The notes under the pieces are model-generated. The model was not told the origin of the DNA. It made no database searches and worked only from the letters and a program-made list of their open reading frames with translations. 64,000 bases of DNA from JAVBMJ01 sp031551275 (lineage in GTDB: Bacteria > Bacteroidota > Bacteroidia > Bacteroidales > Rikenellaceae), in contig JAVBNX010000008.1 of assembly GCA_031551275.1 (NCBI GenBank), positions 10,089 through 74,088 on the forward strand, given 5' to 3'. Of the stretch, positions 15,642 to 25,700 are shown one piece after another (positions within the stretch are counted from its first letter, which is position 1; every line of letters begins with the position of its first letter). The position numbers and the translations under genes were made by a program.

Positions 15642-17945
15642 TTACCAATCCGGGTTCTGCCAGTCGGTGCCGGTCGCCTTGATCATCTTGTTGACCTCTT
15701 CCGGGTCGAGGGGGTAGAGCATGTATTTGCTCCTCCAGTTCCCGCGCGAGAAGCCGATGCGCTCGTAGGAGTAGTCGTCCTCGCCGTTCCTTGTGATCCT
15801 CATGCCGGTCACGTAGCGGTCCGTGGCGCCCAGGATGCCCCAGCGGCGCACGTCGAAGTAGCGGTGCTCCTCGAAGGCGAGCTCCACGCGGCGCTCGTTG
15901 CGGTAGAGTCTTTCGAACTCATCCTTGCCCAGGCCCGCCGCCAGGTCGGGCATCCCGGCCCTGCTGCGCACCATATTGACCGCGTCCAGGGCGCTGAGCG
16001 TCCTGCCCCCGCCGATGTTGACCTGCACGTCCGCGCCCTGGGCCTGGTAGGCCGATTCGGCGAAGTTGAGGATCATCTCGCCCAGGCGCAACAGGCGGAT
16101 GGCCCCGTCGGCGTTGTTGGAGTTGCTGGAGCGCCAGTTGCGGAACTTGCGCATGTAGTAGCCCGTGCGGGTGTGGCGCGCGTCGTTGGTCGAAATGCCT
16201 TCGGGCGCTCCCACGTAGGTGTAGATCGGCTGGAAGGGATCGTCTTGTGTCTCCTCTACGATCGTGATTTTCAGGTTAATGATGTCCAAGTACCTGTTAC
16301 CGTATCCCACGGGGTCGGGATCGATGAACGGAATGAAAAAGAATGTGCCGGTCGAACCATCCCAATCAGGGTAATTGGTTTGCATGAACTGGGCCATATC
16401 CGGCGCCTTGAAAGGTATATGCGACAGGCCTTCGCCATCACCCGGCATACGTTGGGGAAAATCGAAAAAGAAAAGCTTGCTCATATCAGGCGCTCCGGTA
16501 GCCGCCTGCCTGAAGGCGATTCCGCCGCCAGTGAACGGAAACGCGTCGTTGGAGTGGTAATCGAACGAGAAATAGATCTGGGGATTCTTATCCCAGTCGA
16601 TCGACGAAGGGAAACCCTCTGCCGTGAAGCCCATATACGGGGGTGATCCCGTGAACAACATGACCAAACGGGGGTCTGCGGGAGGTTCGACTATCATATT
16701 GATGTTGGCGCGCTCCCCGGTGTGGGTCAGCGGGTAGCTTTCCCCCGGCTCCGCGGCGCCCAGCGCACGGTCCGAACCGTTGTAGTAGATCGAGGCGTAG
16801 AACCTCGGGTCGCGGTTGGCGTAGGGGTCGGCCGCGTTGTAGAGCGTGTTGGCCGCGTTGTAATTGGGTTGCAGGTGGCGCGCGTCGCTGTACGGGTCGG
16901 CCAGGTTGAGCACCGGCTGGCCGTCCTTGGTCTGGTAGGCGTCGATCAGCTCCTGCGAGGGGCAGGGGCCGGAATTCACCATCCCGATCGTGGTCGGGAA
17001 GCCAGCGTTGCGCCATACCTGCATCTGGTTCCCTGCCTGGTAGATGGTCTCTTTGTCCACCGAACGCTGGTCGTTCGAGGAGGTAATAAAGTAGAGGGCG
17101 TAAGGATTTTGCGCCGCGTCGTCGGTGGGCTGCGCGTCGAATAGCGAGTAGTCGTTGGCCAGGAGTTGGCCCAACGCCACGGCGTTGATATCCAGCGCGT
17201 CCTGCCAGGTGTAGGTGCCGTCCGTCCACGCCTTGCTGGCCGCGTAGGTCACGGCCTGCGACTTGATGGCGTAGGGGACCGCGCGGGTCATGATCCCGAA
17301 TGAGGCGGTGGGTACGCCCCAGCCGAACGCGGTCTCGGAGGCCGACAGCGCTTCGTCGCAATCGGCAAGTATCTGGGTAACCACCGCCGAGAAGGACTGC
17401 CTTTTATCGGTGGAGTAATCGTGATTCTCGTCGTAGGCCTCGGTCAGGATGGGCGCCGCGCCGTAGCGCTTGACCAGTTGCAGGTAGTAGAGCGCGCGCA
17501 GGGCGTAGGCCTGCGCCCTCCATCCGGCCATCTCGTCGGCGTTGGAGCGGATCAGGGCCAGGTCGACCTTAGCGCTGTTCTCCAAAAAGACGTTGCACTT
17601 GCGTATGCCGGCGTACAGGTTGCTCCATGCGTTGACATTGGCCCCTTCGGGCGAGCTGGCCGTGAAGTTGGCCGCGGTTACCGCGTCGGAGTACCACATC
17701 GAGAACCTGGAACCGGGGGTTACGTCGTCGGCGCTCTGCGCCTCGTCGCTCAAGGCCGCCCTGTCCATGTAAGGCGCCGGGCAGTAGCCGTAGCACGAGT
17801 TGAGGTAACCCATCACGCCCATGCGGGTTTCGAACGCTTCATCCAGCGATATGCGCCCGTCGGACTGCATATCCAACAGCTCGTTGCACGAGACCGAAGC
17901 GAAAGCCAGGCAGAGGGCCAAAAGGTGTATTATGTGTTTTTTCAT
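15642..17945 (-). CDS. SusD-like surface glycan-binding lipoprotein with an inserted extra domain
   Basis: A 767-residue SusD/RagB-family lipoprotein (lipobox SVSC at Cys20), clearly longer than its paralogue at 20873-22741 (622 residues). The N-terminal TPR-like half (WRAQAYALRALYYLQLVKRY) and the C-terminal SusD motif (ERLYRNERRVELAFEEHRYFDVRRW) are intact. Between IYYNGSDRA and HTRTGYYMRKF it carries about 170 extra residues (about 394-565) that resemble the module in the lipoproteins at 2059-3468 and 3518-5395. The inserted module contains DPRLVMLFTGSPPYMGF and NPQIYFSFDYHSNDAF. SusD proteins cap their SusC partner and bind glycan at the surface; the extra module may add a second binding site. 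It lies 12 bp after the susC at 17958-20828. Confidence 0.93.
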   Translation of the reverse strand: MKKHIIHLLALCLAFASVSCNELLDMQSDGRISLDEAFETRMGVMGYLNSCYGYCPAPYMDRAALSDEAQSADDVTPGSRFSMWYSDAVTAANFTASSPEGANVNAWSNLYAGIRKCNVFLENSAKVDLALIRSNADEMAGWRAQAYALRALYYLQLVKRYGAAPILTEAYDENHDYSTDKRQSFSAVVTQILADCDEALSASETAFGWGVPTASFGIMTRAVPYAIKSQAVTYAASKAWTDGTYTWQDALDINAVALGQLLANDYSLFDAQPTDDAAQNPYALYFITSSNDQRSVDKETIYQAGNQMQVWRNAGFPTTIGMVNSGPCPSQELIDAYQTKDGQPVLNLADPYSDARHLQPNYNAANTLYNAADPYANRDPRFYASIYYNGSDRALGAAEPGESYPLTHTGERANINMIVEPPADPRLVMLFTGSPPYMGFTAEGFPSSIDWDKNPQIYFSFDYHSNDAFPFTGGGIAFRQAATGAPDMSKLFFFDFPQRMPGDGEGLSHIPFKAPDMAQFMQTNYPDWDGSTGTFFFIPFIDPDPVGYGNRYLDIINLKITIVEETQDDPFQPIYTYVGAPEGISTNDARHTRTGYYMRKFRNWRSSNSNNADGAIRLLRLGEMILNFAESAYQAQGADVQVNIGGGRTLSALDAVNMVRSRAGMPDLAAGLGKDEFERLYRNERRVELAFEEHRYFDVRRWGILGATDRYVTGMRITRNGEDDYSYERIGFSRGNWRSKYMLYPLDPEEVNKMIKATGTDWQNPDW
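16248..16766 (-). repeat. Copy 3 of the shared module, inserted inside a SusD-like protein (residues about 394-565)
   Basis: It aligns by eye with copies 1 and 2: LGAAEPGESYPLT at the start, DPRLVMLF, IDWDKNPQIYFSFDYHSNDA, NYPDWDGSTGTFFFIPF, and RYLDIINLKITIVEE at the end. The other SusD protein of this PUL has no such segment at the same place. Confidence 0.75.
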
Positions 17946-17957
17946 GGCTTTTACGGC

Positions 17958-20828
17958 TTAGAAATTCATGCTCAACTTAATGTTATAGAAGCGGTAGGCC
18001 GGAACCGAGGCGTAGCTCCCCTCGGGACCGAAATCGTCGCTCTTCATCTTGTCCCACGTAAAGAGGTTGTGGGCGCTCACGCTCAAGCGCATCTTGTCGG
18101 CCGAGATGGCGCTGCTCCATTTGACGGGCAGCGTGTAGCCCAGCTCGACGTACCTCAACCGCAGGTAGGAGCGGTCGTAGAGGAAGAAGTCACTCGATTC
18201 GTGGTTGGAGTTCTTCTGTGTCGCGAGCGCCGGGTAGGTAATCTTCTCGCCTGAGGCGTAACGCTCGGCGGTCCAGGCGTTGCTGTGCAGCGAGCCGAAC
18301 ACGCCGTCGTAGTCGTACTCATAGACCCCGGCCCCGCTGTACACGCTCGAATACTTGCTTACGCCCTGCAGCATAAAGCTGAAATCGAACGCCTTGTAAC
18401 GGACCTGGCCCGTGACCGAATAGGTGTAACGGGGCACCGAGCCGGTTCCGATGGGGGCCTTGTCCTTCTCGTTGATGATCCCGTCGTCGTTCAGGTCCTT
18501 GTAGCGCAGATCGCCCACGCGCGGGGTGCCGATCTGGTATGCCAACCCGTCGTTGGCGATCTCCTCGGCGGAGTTGTAGTAGCCGTTGCCGTTGTCGTAG
18601 TTGACAATGTAACCGAACTCCTGTCCGTAGGAGTAGCCGTTCTGCCAGTAGCGGAAGGCGTAATCGGTGTTCTTGATGGTCTCCCCGCCGACGATGACCT
18701 TGTTCTTTGCATAGAGCATCGAACCGCCCAGGCTGAATTCCAGCTCACTGTTCACGGCCTTGGTGTAGGCCAGGCCGATCTCGTAGCCCTGGTTCTGGAA
18801 CTTGCCGGTGTTGGTCGAGGGCAGGTTGTATTGGGGCACGCCCTGGTAGGTGGGGACCTCGCCGCTCGAACTGATGACCATGTTGTCCATCCTGTCGTCG
18901 AAGATGTCGAAGGTAAGCGAGAAGCCGTTGAAAATGCCGATGTCCGCGCCCACGTCGAGCTTTTTGGAGATCTCGGGGGCGATGCCCGGGCTGCCTGTCA
19001 GGTTTTCGGTCACGATGTAGCTGAGCGAAGGGATCAACCCGCCGAAATTAACCCGGGTGTTGTCCGAGTAGGCGTACCTGGCCAGGCCGGACCTCTCGGT
19101 GGCGGTTTTGCCGTACGAGGCGCGGATCTTGAGCAGGTCGAGCCACTTGACCGACTGCATGAAGGGCTCGCCCGTGACCACCCACGCCGCCGAAGCCGCC
19201 GGGGTAAAGACAAAGCGCTGGTCGCGTGCGTACTGCTCCGAGCCGGAGTAGCCCGCGTTGAACTTGACCAGGTAGCGGTCCGCGTAGTTGTAGGTCACTT
19301 CTGCCCCGCTGACCACCCTGCGTGAGGGCAGGGTCACGCCGGCCATGTTGAAGTCCTGGTAGTTGATGTAGGCCATCGCATGGAGGTGGTGGTCGCGGTT
19401 GAAGGTGCGCTCATAGCTCAAATTGCCCTGGTAGGTAATCTGGGAGTACATGCCCGACGACTTGGCGTAAACCAGCGGGGAGTCGGTGTCGGTGCCGTAC
19501 TGCGTGAAGTCCAATGCGTTGTAGTCGCCGGTACGGATCCACTTCGAGTAGGTCTGCCACGGACCCAGGCCGTTGACCGAATTAGTGTGGTAGGCGAACG
19601 AGCCGCCCATGCTCAGGCCCTCGGCCAAAAAGCTCATGTCGAGGTTCAGGGCGAACTGGCCGTAGATGTTGGTGACCGTGTAGTTGTTGAAACCCGAGCG
19701 GTTCAAAAGCCCGTAGGGTGTGCCCTGGATCTTGTCGGTTACCACCACCCCGCCGTCGGGCGTGACAGGGCCGTAAACGGTCGAGGGGATCGGGAACAGG
19801 GTCTGGTAAACGTCGCCCAGGAAATAGGTGCCGGGGGTCTTCTCACGCTTCACGTTACCCGCCAGGCGCAACGAGCTGGTCAGGTACTTGTTGATCTTCA
19901 TGTCGACGTTCGACCGGAAGTTGACCCAGAGGCTTTGGTTCTTGGAGTTGTAATCTTCCTGGTCGAGGCCCTTGTAGTAGTTCCCCTGGTGCAGCATGTT
20001 CACGTTGGAGAAGTAGCGCATCTTGTCCGTACCGCCGGAGAGGTTGACCCCGACGCGCTGCATGCTGCTTACGTCCTTGAGGAACATATCCCTCCAGTTG
20101 TTGTTCGAATAGTAGTCCGAACCGGCGCGGAAGCCCGCGATCTGGTCGTCGGTGAAGTAGTAGTTCGCCCCCAGTCCGTCGTTCGCGGCCGCCTGGTTGC
20201 GCATCGAGGCGTAATCCCACGAGTTGTAGAACGTCGGCTTGGTGCCCATCTGCTCGAAGGTCTGGTCGACCATGATGCCGATCTTCATCGGGCCCTTCGT
20301 GCCGCGCCTGGTGGTGATCACCAACACACCGTCCGCCCCCTGGATGCCGTAGATGGCCAGCGAAGCCGCATCTTTGAGCAGGGTAACCGACTCGACCTCT
20401 TCGGCGCTGATGTAGTCGAAAGTTTCGATGGTGTTGTGGCTGACCACCATCCCGTCGATGACCACGATGGGCTGGTTGGCGCGGATGGAGGAGATCCCGC
20501 GGGCATACAGCGCCGTGTTGGTGCGGCTCGGCTCGGAGTAGGTCTCCTGGGAGAAAAGCCCCTGGAGCCTGCCCGCCAACGCCATCGAGAGGTTGGGCAC
20601 GGGCGATTTGGCCAGCTCGTCCCCCGTAACGGTGGAGACGGCGCCCGAGACCTCTTTTTTGAGCTGCGTGGTGTGGCCCAGGAAGACCTTTTGGTCCCCC
20701 TCGCCGTTCTCCTCGCTTTGCGGGGCGGCATCCGTTTGTCCGGTGGCCTTCGGTTCCTGCGCGAGGGCCTCGAACCCGAATAGCAGGCATATACTGATCG
20801 TTGTGATGAATCGCAATGTATGTTTCAT
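17958..20828 (-). CDS. SusC-like TonB-dependent outer-membrane transporter (short N-terminus)
   Basis: A 956-residue TonB-dependent transporter. The start at 20828 gives a signal peptide (ISICLLFGFEALAQ). Unlike most SusC proteins it lacks the carboxypeptidase-regulatory-like domain: after a 40-residue acidic linker it enters the plug directly (KKEVSGAVSTVTGDELAKSP, ARGISSIRANQPIVVIDGM, GIQGADGVLVITTRRGTKG). The rest is a typical 22-strand barrel ending YNIKLSMNF, with the outer-membrane terminal aromatic. It would import oligosaccharides captured by the adjacent SusD-like protein with the extra module, whose gene begins 12 bp downstream. It follows the first susD by 44 bp. The short N-terminus seems genuine because no other start or in-frame upstream coding sequence offers that domain. 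Confidence 0.94.
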   Translation of the reverse strand: MKHTLRFITTISICLLFGFEALAQEPKATGQTDAAPQSEENGEGDQKVFLGHTTQLKKEVSGAVSTVTGDELAKSPVPNLSMALAGRLQGLFSQETYSEPSRTNTALYARGISSIRANQPIVVIDGMVVSHNTIETFDYISAEEVESVTLLKDAASLAIYGIQGADGVLVITTRRGTKGPMKIGIMVDQTFEQMGTKPTFYNSWDYASMRNQAAANDGLGANYYFTDDQIAGFRAGSDYYSNNNWRDMFLKDVSSMQRVGVNLSGGTDKMRYFSNVNMLHQGNYYKGLDQEDYNSKNQSLWVNFRSNVDMKINKYLTSSLRLAGNVKREKTPGTYFLGDVYQTLFPIPSTVYGPVTPDGGVVVTDKIQGTPYGLLNRSGFNNYTVTNIYGQFALNLDMSFLAEGLSMGGSFAYHTNSVNGLGPWQTYSKWIRTGDYNALDFTQYGTDTDSPLVYAKSSGMYSQITYQGNLSYERTFNRDHHLHAMAYINYQDFNMAGVTLPSRRVVSGAEVTYNYADRYLVKFNAGYSGSEQYARDQRFVFTPAASAAWVVTGEPFMQSVKWLDLLKIRASYGKTATERSGLARYAYSDNTRVNFGGLIPSLSYIVTENLTGSPGIAPEISKKLDVGADIGIFNGFSLTFDIFDDRMDNMVISSSGEVPTYQGVPQYNLPSTNTGKFQNQGYEIGLAYTKAVNSELEFSLGGSMLYAKNKVIVGGETIKNTDYAFRYWQNGYSYGQEFGYIVNYDNGNGYYNSAEEIANDGLAYQIGTPRVGDLRYKDLNDDGIINEKDKAPIGTGSVPRYTYSVTGQVRYKAFDFSFMLQGVSKYSSVYSGAGVYEYDYDGVFGSLHSNAWTAERYASGEKITYPALATQKNSNHESSDFFLYDRSYLRLRYVELGYTLPVKWSSAISADKMRLSVSAHNLFTWDKMKSDDFGPEGSYASVPAYRFYNIKLSMNF

Positions 20829-20872
20829 AGTTCGTATTCGATTAATGCACGAAGTACTCTGGTTATCCGGGA

Positions 20873-22741
20873 CTACCATCCGGGATTCTGCCATTTGTTA
20901 CCCGTCAGTTGCTCCAGCAGCTCGGCGTCCGAGGCGGGAATGGGCAAGCGCAGGTATTTGCTCTGGTAGCAACTGCGCGAATAGGGTATCGCCCTGCGGG
21001 TGTAGGTAAACACGCCGTCCGATACGCGGGCGGGATCGATCCCGGTAACGTAGCGGTCGGTCTTGGACAGATCGCCCTGGGGGTCCGCCCAGCGCCTTAC
21101 GTCGTAGTAGCGGAATCCCTCGAAGGCCAGCTCCACGCGGCGCTCGTTGCGTACGCGCAGGATCAGGTCGTTGCCGGTCAGATCGGTGGGCACATCGGGC
21201 ATGTTCACGCGGCTGCGGATCTCGTTGAGCGCCGCGCGCGCCTCGGGGTAGTGGCCCGCCTCGGCAGCGGCTTCGGCGTAATTGAGGATGGCCTCGGCCA
21301 GGCGGAACATCTTGAAGTAAGCCCCCGCGATCCCGTTGGTCTTGTCGGCGAAGGGGTGCAAGAACTTGCGGTTGTAGTAACCCGTCAGGGTCCTGCTGCC
21401 CGCGTCTTTCGACCAGCCCGAATAAGTGTCCTGGGGATAGGTGTTGATCACGCGGGTGCGCTCGCCCGGATCCCCCGGATAGTTCTCCACCGAGGAGGGC
21501 AGCTCGGTGTTGGCCCAGAAGCAATACCTTTTCGAACCGTTGTAATAGATCGAGGCGTAGAACCTTGGGTCGCGGTTGGCGTAGGGGTCGGCCGCGTCGT
21601 AGAGCATGTTGGCCGCGTTGTAGTTGGGCACCATGTGCTGGGCGTCCGTGTAGGGGCTGGAGAGGTCGAGCACCGGCTCCCCGTCGGTGGTCTCGTAGGC
21701 GTCGACCATCTCCTGCGAGGGGTTGGCGCCCGATTTGAGCGCGCCCGCGCCGATGCCTTCCACGTTGAATGTACCCTCCTGGGAGGCGTGGTTGAAGTAG
21801 ATGGTCTCCCTGTCTGCCGGGGAGGCGCTGTATTGCGGGTTCTGGGTGAAATACTCGTTGTACAGGGCCGCGTAATCGTCGGGCAAATAGGCATTGGCCT
21901 GCTTGTAAACGCTCCCGTAGTTGACCTGGTCGTAGAGCTTGTAGCCGTTGTTCTTGAGGTTCTGGACCGATTGTTTGGCGGTCGTGTAGGCCTCTTCCCA
22001 GTAATTCTGGCCCTCGTTGTAGAGGGGGCTGGCCGCGTAGACGATGATGCGCGCCTTGATGGCCTCGGCCATCGCCTTGGTCACGCGCGAGTATTCGGCG
22101 TCGGTGGTAATGCGCCACGGCAGGTCGGAGATCGACAGCGCCGCGTTGCAATCCTGGATCACGAACTGCACGGTCTGGTAATAGGACTCCTTGGTCAGCT
22201 TGCTGAAGTCCGTCTCCAGGGAGAGGGGGTCACTGAGCAGGGGCAGCCCGGTACCGAACCAGCGCAGCATTTCACTGTAATAGAACGCCCTGAGCACATG
22301 GGCCTCCGCCTTCCAGCGCTGCTTGTCCGAAGGGACGGTCACTTTGGCGGCGTCGATGCGCGTGAGGAAGACGGCGCACTTGCGAATGGCGGCCCAGTAG
22401 TTAGCCCAGTAGTTGCTGTTGTCCAGCACCGGGTGGGAAGTCGCAGAGGCGTCGCCCGAGTAGAAGCGCCACGCCAGAAGGGTCGGGGCGAGGTCGGAGT
22501 CCCACGCCTCGTCGCTCCAGGTAACGATCCCGCGCTGCCAGTAGGAGTAGTTGACGCCCCCGGCGGGAATGTAGGCGTAGCAACTGTTCAGGTAGGCTCC
22601 GGTCAGGTCGTTGTCGTTGAATATATCGTCCAACGTGAGGTAGCCGTCCGGGGCAGCGTCGAGCGCGTCCTGGCAGGAACTCATCGTCCCCCCCAGCAGG
22701 ATCAGCCCGGCAAACACCGCATATATCTTTGAGAATTTCAT
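20873..22741 (-). CDS. SusD-like surface glycan-binding lipoprotein
   Basis: A 622-residue SusD/RagB-family lipoprotein. I prefer the start at 22741 (MKFSKIYAVFAGLILLGG, lipobox MSSC) over the ATG eight codons upstream. It has the usual N-terminal TPR helices (HVLRAFYYSEMLRWFGTGLP), the conserved DPYANRDPRFYASIYYNGS segment and the C-terminal RNERRVELAFEGFRYYDVRRW motif. It shares the segment just before the domain insertion with the protein at 15642-17945, which shows these two SusDs are paralogues. It is encoded 33 bp downstream of the large susC gene and should form the outer-membrane SusCD complex with it. Confidence 0.94.
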   Translation of the reverse strand: MKFSKIYAVFAGLILLGGTMSSCQDALDAAPDGYLTLDDIFNDNDLTGAYLNSCYAYIPAGGVNYSYWQRGIVTWSDEAWDSDLAPTLLAWRFYSGDASATSHPVLDNSNYWANYWAAIRKCAVFLTRIDAAKVTVPSDKQRWKAEAHVLRAFYYSEMLRWFGTGLPLLSDPLSLETDFSKLTKESYYQTVQFVIQDCNAALSISDLPWRITTDAEYSRVTKAMAEAIKARIIVYAASPLYNEGQNYWEEAYTTAKQSVQNLKNNGYKLYDQVNYGSVYKQANAYLPDDYAALYNEYFTQNPQYSASPADRETIYFNHASQEGTFNVEGIGAGALKSGANPSQEMVDAYETTDGEPVLDLSSPYTDAQHMVPNYNAANMLYDAADPYANRDPRFYASIYYNGSKRYCFWANTELPSSVENYPGDPGERTRVINTYPQDTYSGWSKDAGSRTLTGYYNRKFLHPFADKTNGIAGAYFKMFRLAEAILNYAEAAAEAGHYPEARAALNEIRSRVNMPDVPTDLTGNDLILRVRNERRVELAFEGFRYYDVRRWADPQGDLSKTDRYVTGIDPARVSDGVFTYTRRAIPYSRSCYQSKYLRLPIPASDAELLEQLTGNKWQNPGW

Positions 22742-22774
22742 ATTCTTGCTGTTTTTAAAGTCCATGTTTTACCG

Positions 22775-25700
22775 TCAGAAGGATACGTTCACACCGAATC
22801 GTACGGTCTTGAGCAGGGGATAGGCCATCGGGTCGGTGGTCTCGGGGTCGAGGTGGTCCATGTCGAGCTTGGACCACGTGACCAGGTTCTCGGCGCCCAC
22901 GTAGACGCGCGCTTTGGAGATGTTCAGTTTGCGCATCCATTTCTCGGGCAGCGTGTACCCCAGCTCGATGTTCTTCAAGCGGATGAACGACTTGTCCTGG
23001 ATAAAGAAGGAGTTGGCTTTGTGGTTGGTGTTGCTTTTGGTCGAGAGGGCGGGATAGGTAATTTTTTCGCCGTTCTCCCAGCGCTCGAGCGTCCACGCGT
23101 TCTTGTGGTAGTCGAAATAGGTGCCCGCCACGTTGTACTCGAAGACCTGGTTGCCGTTGTTGACCGTGTAGTTCCCGTAGTAACCGCCCAGGCCCTGGAA
23201 GAAGATAGAGAAGTCCAGGTTCTTGTACTGGGCACTCAGCGAGAGGCCGTAGGTGCGGCGGGGAATGGTGCCCGTGCCCAGGGGGGCGAGGTCCTCCTCG
23301 TCGACATCCCCGTCGCCGTTGAGGTCCTTGTAGATGAAGTCGCCGACCCTCGGGGTGCCGAACGTGTAGTTCAGCGTGTTGCTTGCCAGGGTCTCCGGGG
23401 TAAAGTAGCCCCCGTTGTTGGCACGGTCGATCACGTAGCCGAACAGCCCGTCCTGGCCCAGCGAGTAGCCGGTCCTGCGCCAGCGGTAGGCGTAGTCCTC
23501 ACCCAGGGGCACCTCGTCGGCGTAGATTACCATGTTCTTGTTCAGGCCCAGGTTTCCGCGCACCGTAACATTCCAATCCTTGCCTATCCTCTGGTTGTAT
23601 GCCAATTCCATGTCCACACCCTGGTTGTTTACCTGGGCGATGTTCACGCTGGGAAGGGTACTGGCAGGAACGCCGATTACCGAGGGGACCGACTGGCGGG
23701 GGATGAGGATATCCTTGCGGAACTCGCGGTAGAAGTCGACCGACCCGGTCAGGCGGCCCCAGAAGCCGAAGTCCACACCGACGTTGTATTTGGTGGCCGT
23801 CTCCCATACCAGATTCGGGTTGCCCAAACGCTTTTCATTGATGGTATGGCCCTGCCCCAGGCTGGGAAGGTACCCACCGCCGATCCTTTCGGTCTGGTCC
23901 ATGTACATGAAGCGATTGGCCAGTCCTGTGGCCGCGTTGGTCTGTTTGTCGTTACCGACCTTACCCGCCGACGCCCTGAGCTTGAGCATGGTCAGCACCC
24001 TGCTGCCGCTCATGAATTTTTCGTTGGAGACGATCCAACTGAGCGACCCGGCCGGGAAGAATCCGTACCGCTTGCCGGGGGCGAATTGTTCCGAACCGTT
24101 GTAACCCATGTTGAACTCGCCGAAATAGCGGTTGTCGTAGTTGTAGGTCACGCGGCCGGCCACCCCCAACACGTTGTAGGGCATATCATCCACACCGGCG
24201 GACTCCCAGTTGTCGCGTTGCGCCACGATGGTCCCCCCGACGGTGTGCTTGCCGAATGAGTTGTTGTACATCAGAATGGCCTGGGCGTTGATCTTGTACC
24301 ACGAGGATGCCCCGGTGTACAGGACCAGCGTGTACACCTGGCTGTCGTCGAGCATGTAGGAGAACGAATTGGCGTCCGCGCCGGGAAGCAGGGCGTAGCG
24401 CTGGGTACGGCAGTTGCCGATCGTGGTGGTGGAGGAATAGGAGTCGTAGGATACCATGCCTTTAAAGGAGAGCCCCTTCGTGATGGCGCCCAGGTCCCAG
24501 TCAATGCCGATGGTGGAGTTTAGGTTCGAGTTGAGCATCTCGGTGTAGCCCATCGTGTTGACGTACTCATAAGCGTTCCAGCCCATCAGCGGCTGGCCGT
24601 ACACGTCGTTTGGCAGGAGGGTCGCCCCGGCGGGCGCCCCGTGGCCGGCGATGGTGGTCGGTCCCGGCGAGATCGGCGGGGTGAGGGCGCTGTTGAAGAA
24701 GATGATGTTGGTCAGCAGGGCGGGATTGTTGCCCGACACCGCGATCGAGGGCATTCCCACCTTCTCTATATAGGAGCCCAGGTTAAGGTAGGCCTTGAGC
24801 TTCTTGGTAATCTGGTAATCGACGTTGGAGCGGAAACTCCAGCGCTGCATACGCGACGAGGGGTCGTACCCGAGCGTCGACTTGGGTTGGGTCCTGAAGT
24901 GGCCGTCCTGGCTGATCAGGCCCGCGTTGACGAAGTAGGAGAGGCGGTCGGTCCCGCCCGCCAGGTTGGCGTTGACGTTGATCTGGGGCGCCCACTTTTT
25001 GAACAACGCCCGGTAGTGATCGTTGTCGGGGTAGAGGTGCTGGCGTGCGGCCGCCTTGGACGCGTAGTCGGGATCCGAGGGGTCGAGGCCCTGCAAGGGA
25101 TTTTCATACATCGATATGATATCCTGGCTGATCAGTGGCTGTCCGTCGTTGCCCAGCGCCTGGTTGCGCATATCGAGGTATTCGAGCGAGTGGAGGCGCG
25201 AGGGCTGGTAGGCGAACGAGGAGAAGGTCTGGTTGTAGCTCAGCGAGAGCTTCGCCGTGCCTTCCTTGCCGCGCCGGGTGGTAATGATGATCACGCCGTT
25301 GGCACCGCGCACCCCGAATACCGCGGTGGCCGAAGCGTCCTTGAGCACCGAGACCGACTCCACTTCGCTGGGGTCGATGGTGCGGATGTTGTCGCGGGGC
25401 ACCCCGTCGATAAGCACGAGCGGGCTCTGGCCGTTCAGCGTGGCCGCTCCGCGCAGGTACATCGTCGACTCGTCCATACCCGGCTGGCCGCCGCCCATCT
25501 GGGAGGAGGTCAAGCCCGAAACATGCCCGGCCAATGCCGTGGCCAGGCTGGGCATGGTGGATTTCTGGAGTTCATTGAGGTCCACCGTCGAGATGGCGCC
25601 CGTGACGGAGGCCTTTTTCTGCACACCGTAACCGACCACCACCACGTCTTCTATCTGCGAGGAGGCCTCTTCCAGCACCACGTCGATCGCCTGGCCTTTG

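Noticed and set aside
16248..16766. An intein inside the SusD protein
   Set aside because: No splicing-block residues (Cys/Ser at the start, HN at the end) are present, and similar segments occur as domains in other proteins of the locus.
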